From Micromonospora sp. RP3T (GTDB lineage: Bacteria; Actinomycetota; Actinomycetes; Mycobacteriales; Micromonosporaceae): a stretch of 64,000 nucleotides of DNA. The notes beneath the pieces were generated by a model. The model did not search any database, was not told the origin of the DNA, and saw only the letters and a program-made list of their open reading frames with translations. Where the stretch lies: the NCBI RefSeq assembly GCF_003027925.1, contig NZ_PYPS01000027.1:1-64000 (forward strand). Reading direction: 5' to 3'. The position numbers and the translations under genes are program-made. Positions 39,620 to 46,275 of this stretch are shown one piece after another. Position 1 is the stretch's first letter; the number at the start of each line of letters is the position of its first letter.

Positions 39620-41785
39620 ATGACGCCTTCGGTCATCGTTCATCTGCGCCGGGCGGGGACCAGCCTGGTGCTCGACGCGCGCGGCCCGGGGCTGCCCCGA
39701 GTCGTGCACTGGGGTGCCGACCTCGGGCAGCTGTCGACCGCGGACCTCTCCGGGCTGGTCGACGCCACCGTCGCGCCGGTGGTACCGAGCAGCTTCGACG
39801 AACCCACCATGCTGTCGCTGCTGCCCGAGGGGAGCGCGGGCTGGAGTGGCCGGCCCGGGCTTGCCGGCCACCGCGACGGCCGGGACTGGTCCACGGCCTT
39901 TCGCCTGGTCGGTCTCGACGTGATCGACCCGCCGAGCGACGACGGACCCGGGGCCAGGGCCGCGCGGGTCACCGTGCGGGCGGCGGACCCGGGCGCGGAG
40001 TTGAGCCTGACGATCGAGATCACGCTGGACCCGGCGGGGGTGCTGACGCTGCGGCACCGGCTGCGCAACGACGGCGACGGCCGCTACGAGCTGCGCGAGC
40101 TGACCCCCGTGCTGCCGGTGCCGGCGGTCGCCACCGAGCTGCTCGACCTGACCGGGCGCTGGTGCCGGGAACGCGAGCCGCAGCGGCACCCGTGGCCGAT
40201 GGGCGCCTGGGTCCGCGAGGGGCGGCACGGCCGCACCGGACACGACGCCACGTTGCTGCTGGTGGCCGGCACGCCCGGCTTCGGCTTCGGGCACGGCGAG
40301 GTGTGGGCGGTGCACACCGCGTGGAGCGGCGACCACGTCACGGTGGCCGAGCGTCGCCCCACCGGCGAGGCCACGCTGGGTGGCGGGGAGCTGCTCGCGC
40401 CCGGCGAGATCGTGCTCGGGCCCGGCGAGGAGTACGCCACGCCGCTGCTGTACGCGGTCCGGTCGGCGGACGGGCTGGACGGGCTCAGCCACGCGCTGCA
40501 CACCCACCTGCGGGCCCGGCCGGGTCATCCGCGCACGCCGCGCCCGGTGACGCTGAACGTGTGGGAGGCGGTCTACTTCGACCACGACCTGGACCGGCTG
40601 CGGGCGCTCGCCGACCGGGCCGCCGAGGTGGGCGTGGAACGCTTCGTGCTCGACGACGGCTGGTTCCGCGGCCGGCGGCACGACCTGGCCGGGCTCGGCG
40701 ACTGGTGGGTCGACGAGCAGGTCTGGCCGGGCGGGCTGCAACCCCTCGTCGACCACGTACGCGGGCACGGCATGCAGTTCGGGCTCTGGGTCGAACCGGA
40801 GATGGTCAATCCCGACTCCGACCTGTTCCGCGCCCACCCCGACTGGGTGCTCCAGGCGCCGGGCCGGCTGCCGCCGTCGTGGCGGCACCAGCAGGTGCTC
40901 GACCTGGCCCACCCGGACGCGTACGCGTACCTGCGCGACCGGCTCGACGCGGTGTTGAGCGGGCACGACGGCATCGCGTACCTCAAGTGGGACCACAACC
41001 GTGACCTCACCGAGGCCGGGCACGGCGGCCGTCCCGGCGTGCACGGGCAGACCGTGGCGGTCTACCGCCTGCTGGACGAGCTGCGCGCCCGGCACCCCGG
41101 CCTGGAGATCGAGAGCTGCTCGTCCGGCGGCGCCCGGGTCGACCTGGAGATCCTGCGCCACACCGACCGGGTCTGGGCCAGCGACTGCAACGACGCGCTG
41201 GAACGGCTGACCGTGCAGCGCTGGACCGGGCTGCTGCTGCCGCCGGAGCTGATCGGCACGCACATCGGGCCGGAGCGCTCGCACACCACGCACCGCGTGC
41301 ACGACCTGGGCTTCCGGGCGGTCACCGCGCTCTTCGGCCACCACGGCATCGAGTGGGACATCGCCGCGATCGACGCGTCCACGCGGGCCGAACTGGCCGC
41401 CTGGGTGGCACTGCACAAGCGGCTGCGCCCGCTGCTGCACGGCGGGCGGGTGGTCCGGGTCGACCACCCGGACCCGGCCGTGCAGGCCCACGGCGTGGTC
41501 GCCCACGACCGCTCCCGGGCGGTGTACGCGGTCAGCCGCGTCGCCACCTCCGTCGCCCAGGTGCCCGGCGCGGTGCGGCTGCCGGGGCTGGACCCGACGC
41601 GGCGCTATCTGGTGCGCCCGCCGGCCGGGGTGCCGGAGCCGGCGCTGTTGGAGCTGGCCCCGCCGGGTTGGCTGGCGTCCGGCGCCGGGGTGACGCTGCC
41701 CGGGTCGGTGCTCGGGACGGTCGGCCTGCACCTGCCGGCCCTGCACCCGGAGCAGGCGCTGCTGTGGGAGGTCACCGCCGCCTGA
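39620..41785 (+). CDS. GH36 alpha-galactosidase
   Basis: This 721-residue clan-D enzyme should release alpha-linked galactose from melibiose- or raffinose-type sugars. The N-terminal beta-sandwich (about 1-300) leads to the barrel with NVWEAVYFDHD, VLDDGWFRGRR, GLWVEPEMVNPDSDL, nucleophile Asp458 (YLKWDHNRD), IESCSSGGARVDL and acid/base Asp522 (RVWASDCND). ATG 39620 is preferred to ATG 39548, which would add 24 unlike residues. There is no signal peptide. With the GH42 enzyme and importer it makes the locus able to use both alpha- and beta-galactosides. Confidence 0.92.
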   Translation: MTPSVIVHLRRAGTSLVLDARGPGLPRVVHWGADLGQLSTADLSGLVDATVAPVVPSSFDEPTMLSLLPEGSAGWSGRPGLAGHRDGRDWSTAFRLVGLDVIDPPSDDGPGARAARVTVRAADPGAELSLTIEITLDPAGVLTLRHRLRNDGDGRYELRELTPVLPVPAVATELLDLTGRWCREREPQRHPWPMGAWVREGRHGRTGHDATLLLVAGTPGFGFGHGEVWAVHTAWSGDHVTVAERRPTGEATLGGGELLAPGEIVLGPGEEYATPLLYAVRSADGLDGLSHALHTHLRARPGHPRTPRPVTLNVWEAVYFDHDLDRLRALADRAAEVGVERFVLDDGWFRGRRHDLAGLGDWWVDEQVWPGGLQPLVDHVRGHGMQFGLWVEPEMVNPDSDLFRAHPDWVLQAPGRLPPSWRHQQVLDLAHPDAYAYLRDRLDAVLSGHDGIAYLKWDHNRDLTEAGHGGRPGVHGQTVAVYRLLDELRARHPGLEIESCSSGGARVDLEILRHTDRVWASDCNDALERLTVQRWTGLLLPPELIGTHIGPERSHTTHRVHDLGFRAVTALFGHHGIEWDIAAIDASTRAELAAWVALHKRLRPLLHGGRVVRVDHPDPAVQAHGVVAHDRSRAVYAVSRVATSVAQVPGAVRLPGLDPTRRYLVRPPAGVPEPALLELAPPGWLASGAGVTLPGSVLGTVGLHLPALHPEQALLWEVTAA

Positions 41786-41788
41786 CCG

Positions 41789-42166
41789 TCACTCCCCCGC
41801 GGCGTCGAACGCCCGCCGGGCCTGCTCGATCCGGGGCATCTGCGCGTCGGCCCATTCGAGGAGCACGTCGATCGGCGCGCGCAACGTCTTGCCCAACGGG
41901 GTGATCCGGTACTCCACCGCGACCGGGCGGGTCGCCACGACGAGGCGTTCGACGATGCCGTTGCGTTCCAGCCGTCGCAGCGTCGCGGTCAGCGACTTCT
42001 GCGTCACCGCCGGGATCGCCCGGCGCAGCTCGTTGAAGCGGCACGGCCGCTCGCACAGCTCGTTGAGGACGCTGAGCGACCACTTGTCCAGCACCTGGTC
42101 GAGCAGCTCGCGGTGCGGCGCGTCGATCCGCAGCTCACCGGTCCGCGGGGTGGTGGTATCGCGCAT
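41789..42166 (-). CDS. HxlR-family regulator
   Basis: This 125-residue winged-helix protein has the HxlR pattern: DKWSLSVLNELCERPCRFNEL, then IPAVTQKSLTATLRRLERNGIVER and YRITPLGKTL. Two Cys (LCERPC) could sense electrophiles or redox state. ATG 42166 has AAGGAGA upstream. It diverges from the Rid-like gene, its likely target, across a short gap with TAGGTATCAATAGTAAACC. Its 3' end lies only 3 nt from the alpha-galactosidase stop. Confidence 0.9.
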   Translation of the reverse strand: MRDTTTPRTGELRIDAPHRELLDQVLDKWSLSVLNELCERPCRFNELRRAIPAVTQKSLTATLRRLERNGIVERLVVATRPVAVEYRITPLGKTLRAPIDVLLEWADAQMPRIEQARRAFDAAGE

Positions 42167-42244
42167 GAAACCAGGTCTCCTTGAAGTGTCCTCCGTCAAC
42201 TAGGTATCAATAGTAAACCGGAGTTCGCACACCGAGGAGCAACC

Positions 42245-42655
42245 ATGTCTGTCACCCGCTTCAGCCCCGACGGCCTTCAGCCGCACACGCCCTACCACCA
42301 CGTGGCGGTGGCCACCGGGGCTCGACACATCCACGTCAGCGGGCAGATCGCCCGACTGGGCGACGGCACGCCCGTCGCACCGGGCGACCTCAGCGGGCAG
42401 GTCGCGCAGGTGCTGCGGAACACCGGCCGCGCCCTCACCGGCGCCGACGCCTCCTTCGACGACGTGGTCCGGTTGACCTTCTACGTCACCGGATGGCAGC
42501 CCGAGCTGATCGGCCCGTTCATGGCCGGGATCGAGTCGGTCGCCGAGGAGCTCGGCCTGCCCCGCCCCCTGCCGCCCGCGTCGCTGATCGGGGTGGACCG
42601 CCTCTTCGAGCCCGACGTGCTCGTCGAACTGGAGACGACCGCGGTCGCGCGGTGA
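42245..42655 (+). CDS. RidA/YjgF-family deaminase
   Basis: This 136-residue Rid-superfamily protein would hydrolyse reactive enamine/imine intermediates from amino-acid metabolism. Seen are HIHVSGQIARLGDG, VLRNTGRALTGADASFDDVVRLTFYV (about 61-86) and a C-terminal PPASLIGVDRLFEPDVLVEL. The usual Arg in the R-A-A/C-V motif is replaced by SLIGV, placing it in a non-RidA subgroup that may lack imine deaminase activity. It diverges from the HxlR gene. Confidence 0.85.
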   Translation: MSVTRFSPDGLQPHTPYHHVAVATGARHIHVSGQIARLGDGTPVAPGDLSGQVAQVLRNTGRALTGADASFDDVVRLTFYVTGWQPELIGPFMAGIESVAEELGLPRPLPPASLIGVDRLFEPDVLVELETTAVAR

Positions 42656-42758
42656 AACTCTTCACCGGAGACCGGCGACGGATGTCGAGAACCGGGGTGG
42701 TGGCTTCTACCCGAGCGTGGAAGCACCGACAATCGGTGCTCGGCGTGAGGAGCGAATC

Positions 42759-43160
42759 GTGAAGTACATGCTGCTGATGCAGTTCAGCGCCGCCGGGACC
42801 GACTTCCCGCCGGTCGACACCTGGACCCCGGAGGAGTTCCGGGCGCACCTCGACTTCATGGGGGAGGTCAACGCCAAGCTCGTGGCCGACGGCGAGTTCG
42901 TGCAGGGCGAAGGGCTGGGCGGCCCGCAGCAGGCCCGGATCGTGCGGGCCGGCGGGAACGGCGCGCCGGTGATCACCGAAGGGCCGTTCGCGGAGACGAA
43001 GGAGTTCCTGGCCGGCTTCTGGATCGTCGACTGCGAGACGCCGCAGCGGGCGATCGAGATCGCCGCGTTCATCTCCACCGCACCCGGCCCGGGCGGGCGA
43101 CCGCTGCGCATGCCGATCGAGGTGCACCCGGTGATGTCCGGCCCGCCGCAGGAGATGTGA
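42759..43160 (+). CDS. DGPF/YCII-domain protein
   Basis: This 133-residue protein has the DGPF pattern: KYMLLMQFS at the start, ITEGPFAETKEFLAGFWIVD in the middle and RPLRMPIEVHPVM at the end. DGPF proteins are the hallmark neighbours of ECF42 sigma factors. The start is GTG 42759 with GAGGAG seven bases upstream. Its stop overlaps the sigma-factor start (GTGA). Confidence 0.9.
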   Translation: MKYMLLMQFSAAGTDFPPVDTWTPEEFRAHLDFMGEVNAKLVADGEFVQGEGLGGPQQARIVRAGGNGAPVITEGPFAETKEFLAGFWIVDCETPQRAIEIAAFISTAPGPGGRPLRMPIEVHPVMSGPPQEM

Positions 43161-44410
43161 CACTGGCCGACCACACCGTCGAGGACCTGCTGCGCGAGCT
43201 GGCGCCGCAGGTCCTCGGCGTGCTCGCCCGCCGGTTCGGTGACTTCGCCACCGCCGAGGACGCGGTCCAGGAGGCGCTGCTCGCGGCGAGCCGGCAGTGG
43301 CCGGTCGAGGGGCTGCCGGAGCATCCGCGCGGCTGGCTCACGCGGGTCGCGTACCGGCGGATGATCGAGTTGGTGCGGGCCGAGACGGCGCGACGGGACC
43401 GGGAGGACCGCGCGGCCCGGCGCTCCGGCGACGACCGGCGGACCGCACCGGCGGCCGACGAGCCGTTGACCGGCGACCGGGACGACACGCTGGTGCTGCT
43501 CTTCCTCTGCTGCCACCCTTCACTGACCACGCCGTCGGCGATCGCGCTGACGCTCCGCGCGGTGGGTGGCCTGAGCACCGCCGAGATCGCCCGCGCGTTC
43601 CTGGTGCCCGAGGCCACCATGGCGCAGCGGATCAGCCGGGCCAAGCAGCGCATCCGCGATTCCGGCCTGCCGTTCCGGCTGCCTGAGCCGGCCGATCGGC
43701 AGGCCCGGCTCGCCGCCGTGCTGCACATGCTCTACCTGATCTTCACCGAGGGGCACACCGCGAGCCTCGGCGACGACCTGCGGCGGGTCGACCTCTGCGA
43801 GGAGGCGATCCGGTTGGCCCGGGAGATGCATCGGCTGCTGCCCGGCGACAGCGAGGTGACCGGGCTGCTCGCCCTGATGCTGCTCACCGACGCCCGCGCC
43901 GCCGCCCGGACCGGCCCGGCCGGGGAGCTGATCCCGCTGGCCGAGCAGGACCGGTCCCGCTGGGACGCCGCCGCCATCGCCGAGGGCACCGCGCTGGTCA
44001 CCGACGCGATGACCCGGGGGCCGGTCGGGCCGTACCAGCTCCAGGCCGCCGTCGCCGCGCTGCACGACGAGGCGCCGACCGCGACGGCCACCGACTGGCC
44101 GCAGGTCCTCGCGCTCTATCGCGTGCTGGAACGGCTCACCGGCAGCCCGGTGGTGGCGTTGAACCGCGCGGTGGCGACCGCCATGGTGCACGGCCCGACC
44201 GCCGGACTGGCGGCGCTCGCCGACCTGGCCGGCGATCCCCGGCTGGCCGGCTCACACCGGCTCGACGCGGCCCGCGCCCACCTGCACGAGATGGCCGGCG
44301 ACCACGACGCCGCGGCAACCCACTACCGCGCCGCCGCCGCGAGAACCACCAGCCGCCCCGAACAGGAGTACCTGCTGACCCGCGCCGCCCGCCTGCTCCA
44401 CCCTCGTTGA
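43157..44410 (+). CDS. ECF42-type sigma factor with C-terminal extension
   Basis: This 417-residue extracytoplasmic-function sigma factor has region 2 (FGDFATAEDAVQEALLAA, HPRGWLTRVAYRRMIEL) and region 4 (LSTAEIARAFLVPEATMAQRISRAKQRI in residues about 138-165). A ~230-residue helical extension, including LTEGHTASLG-like and TPR-like repeats, follows; this extension and the coupled DGPF gene are the features of group ECF42, which has no anti-sigma factor. Activity is thought to be set by the extension. The stimulus is unknown. Confidence 0.9.
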   Translation: MTLADHTVEDLLRELAPQVLGVLARRFGDFATAEDAVQEALLAASRQWPVEGLPEHPRGWLTRVAYRRMIELVRAETARRDREDRAARRSGDDRRTAPAADEPLTGDRDDTLVLLFLCCHPSLTTPSAIALTLRAVGGLSTAEIARAFLVPEATMAQRISRAKQRIRDSGLPFRLPEPADRQARLAAVLHMLYLIFTEGHTASLGDDLRRVDLCEEAIRLAREMHRLLPGDSEVTGLLALMLLTDARAAARTGPAGELIPLAEQDRSRWDAAAIAEGTALVTDAMTRGPVGPYQLQAAVAALHDEAPTATATDWPQVLALYRVLERLTGSPVVALNRAVATAMVHGPTAGLAALADLAGDPRLAGSHRLDAARAHLHEMAGDHDAAATHYRAAAARTTSRPEQEYLLTRAARLLHPR

Positions 44411-44432
44411 CCCCCACCGCCGGCCCGCCTTC

Positions 44433-44492
44433 GTTGATCAAGGAGTTTGCGTCGGCATCCGCCCGGTTCGTGACGCGAACTCCTTGGTCAAC
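44433..44492. terminator. Long hairpin between convergent genes
   Basis: A 21-bp stem (44433-44453 with 44472-44492) has only two mismatches, both G-U pairs in RNA, around an 18-nt loop. It separates the sigma-factor gene and the convergent membrane-protein gene. The arm GTTGATCAAGGAGTTTGCG looks like a recurrent Micromonospora intergenic sequence, which I cannot confirm here. Confidence 0.7.
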
Positions 44493-45057
44493 TCGTGTGC
44501 GCGGTGGTGTCGCGGAGGGCGAGGGCGACGGTGGCGAACAGGGCGGCGCCGCAGCCGACGCCGGAGATCAGGCCGACCGTGGCGGCGGTGGCGCCGAGGG
44601 CGTGGGCGAGGAAGCCGGCCACGCCCAGTGCGGTCATCACCGCGCCGAGCCAGTGGTAGCGCGGCATCCGCCACACCGCCGCCAGGCCGAAGAAGTGCAC
44701 GCCCACCACCACCGCGACCCAGGCCACCGACACGGCGGGCCGGTCGAACACGTTGTTGATCACGGCGAGGCCGCCGAAGAGCGCGACCGCCTCCACCGCC
44801 ACCACGATCCAGTAGCGGCGGTCCATGAACCCCGCCGCCTCCGGTCCCTGCGCGCCGGACGGGGCCTGCCGGGCCACCCGGAACAGGCCGACCAGGAGCA
44901 GCGCGGCCACCAGCAGGCCGGCGATCCGCAGCACCAGCGGCCAGGGCGCGGGCAGGCCGCCGCTGTTCACCATGACGAAGACGGTCCCGAACGAGATCGC
45001 CACGAGTGAGCCGATCACCAGCCCCGACGGTCGTCCCCTGGTCCCCGGCGTGCTCAT
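44488..45057 (-). CDS. Six-span membrane protein of unknown function
   Basis: This 189-residue protein has about six hydrophobic spans (LVIGSLVAISFGTVFVMV, LRIAGLLVAALLLVGLF, YWIVVAVEAVALFGGLAV, VAWVAVVVGVHFFGLAAV, LGAVMTALGVAGFLAHAL, GVGCGAALFATVALAL). It has no motif of a known transporter. The ATG overlaps no other gene and the gene stands alone. The tail reaches into the shared hairpin. Confidence 0.75.
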   Translation of the reverse strand: MSTPGTRGRPSGLVIGSLVAISFGTVFVMVNSGGLPAPWPLVLRIAGLLVAALLLVGLFRVARQAPSGAQGPEAAGFMDRRYWIVVAVEAVALFGGLAVINNVFDRPAVSVAWVAVVVGVHFFGLAAVWRMPRYHWLGAVMTALGVAGFLAHALGATAATVGLISGVGCGAALFATVALALRDTTAHTS

Positions 45058-45135
45058 CGCGTCCCCTCCCGACGGTCGCGCGCCGCCCGGTCGGCCCGAC
45101 GCGCGCCAGATCGTACGGCAGGCCGGCCGGCTCGG

Positions 45136-45309
45136 TCAGATCGAGCGGCGAGCGACGCGTGGGCTGGTGGACGGCCGAAGGTGCTTCTCCTTGTGCTGCC
45201 GCACCATCTCGTCCCACACCTCCTGTGGGAAGTCCGGATCCGGCGGTATCCATCGGTGCGAGTTGTCCGAGTAGTGGAACTTCTCGTCTCCGCGCTCGAT
45301 CCGGCTCAT
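45136..45309 (-). CDS. Small acidic-aromatic protein, third gene of a coupled trio
   Basis: This 57-residue protein (ERGDEKFHYSDNSHRWIPP, then VWDEMVRQHKEKHL) has no Cys or membrane span. ATG 45309 overlaps the preceding stop (ATGA). It is the last of three translationally coupled small genes that face away from a GntR regulator. The coupling and codon bias support it; the function is unknown. Confidence 0.65.
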   Translation of the reverse strand: MSRIERGDEKFHYSDNSHRWIPPDPDFPQEVWDEMVRQHKEKHLRPSTSPRVARRSI

Positions 45310-45524
45310 CGCAGCCAGCCGAGAAAGCGACGATGGAGGGCGGTCGGCGAGGCGCTGGCCATGTCCTGTGTGGCGGACACCAGGCGCGAGGCCAGGTAGA
45401 GGGCGAGGGACAACGGCGCCTGGTCGTACTCGGCCCGCAGCTCCTGACGACGGATGGGGCAGGGCCACGGGCGCTGGCATCCGGAGCAGTGCCAGCGGGG
45501 CATGACCGGGTCGTGTGCGGTCAC
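45306..45524 (-). CDS. Small zinc-binding-type protein, second gene of a coupled trio
   Basis: This ~72-residue protein has HCSGCQRPWPC near the N-terminus, a C-x-x-C plus a third Cys of a metal site, then helices (LSLALYLASRLVSATQDMA). GTG 45524 has GGAGG just upstream and overlaps the first trio gene's stop (GTGA); an ATG at 45503 is the alternative. Confidence 0.65.
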   Translation of the reverse strand: MTAHDPVMPRWHCSGCQRPWPCPIRRQELRAEYDQAPLSLALYLASRLVSATQDMASASPTALHRRFLGWLR

Positions 45525-45706
45525 CTCTCCTCCCCTGGCCAGTGCGCGCGCTTGATCGGGAGGTGATGTCTTGCCCGGCACGGCAGGTCGGATCCACAGC
45601 GGCAGACCCTGCACCACCTGGTCCACGACCACACCGGCCGATGTCGTCGGGCGAAGGTCAGCGCCGCCGCGATCACGTATTGGTCGTAGGTGACGTGCCC
45701 ACGCAT
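45521..45706 (-). CDS. Small Cys-rich protein, first gene of a coupled trio
   Basis: This 61-residue protein begins MRGHVTYDQYVIAAALTFAR and holds WCRVCRCGSDLPCRAR, four Cys in 11 residues, a compact metal site. GGAGGAG lies six bases before ATG 45706. It diverges from the GntR gene across an operator-like inverted repeat. The three genes probably work together with, or under, that regulator. Confidence 0.65.
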   Translation of the reverse strand: MRGHVTYDQYVIAAALTFARRHRPVWSWTRWCRVCRCGSDLPCRARHHLPIKRAHWPGEER

Positions 45707-45734
45707 GTCGCGCTCCTCCGTCAGCAAACCGCAA

Positions 45735-45794
45735 GTGACTTCACTCTAAGTGCTGTATTGATGTAAACACAACAGCCTGACAGCATGAAGTCAC
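45735..45794. promoter_or_regulatory. Inverted repeat GTGACTTCA/TGAAGTCAC in divergent promoter
   Basis: Perfect 9-bp arms at 45735-45743 and 45786-45794 bracket a 42-bp AT-rich centre that probably holds both promoters. The spacing would let one GntR dimer at each arm, or a looped pair, close both directions. Confidence 0.5.
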
Positions 45795-45807
45795 CTAGCG
45801 TGCGGGC

Positions 45808-46221
45808 GTGAGCGATGAGAGCGGCTTCGATCCCGATGTCGCCACCTGGAAGCAACTCGCGGACCGGCTTCGGCAGGCCATCCGTTCAGGCCGGCTTGCT
45901 CCTGGTCAGCGAGTTCCAACCGAACTGAGCCTCACCCAGGAATACCAACTCAGCCGACTCACGGTCCGCCGCGCGCTCCAGCAACTGCGAAGCGAGGGCC
46001 TGATCGTGGTCGTACAGAGTCGAGGAACATTCGTCCGGGGCGAGCGGGAGCGCACCACCGTCACCGTGGGCAAGGGCGACCAGGTGCAGGCGCGGATGCC
46101 CGATCCGGAAGAACGACGCCGGTACGCCCTCCACGAGGGCGAGCCCGTCATCGTGGTGACGAGAACGAACGGCAACGTCGAGGCGTACGGGGCGCACAGC
46201 GTGACCGTCGTGGGAGCCTGA
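45808..46221 (+). CDS. GntR-family regulator with shortened C-terminal domain
   Basis: This 137-residue protein has a complete GntR winged helix (WKQLADRLRQAIRSGRLAPG, then LTQEYQLSRLTVRRALQQLRSEGLIVV). The C-terminal part is only about 55 residues, far shorter than a UTRA (HutC-type) ligand domain, and resembles its first strands. Such short versions may sense no small molecule or may use a partner. The start is GTG 45808. It lies just upstream of the STAND ATPase gene in the same direction. Confidence 0.85.
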   Translation: MSDESGFDPDVATWKQLADRLRQAIRSGRLAPGQRVPTELSLTQEYQLSRLTVRRALQQLRSEGLIVVVQSRGTFVRGERERTTVTVGKGDQVQARMPDPEERRRYALHEGEPVIVVTRTNGNVEAYGAHSVTVVGA

Positions 46222-46275
46222 CGACCTCACCCGGTCCGCCTGTTGCCGGTTGATGACAGTGGGTACGGTGCGGTG

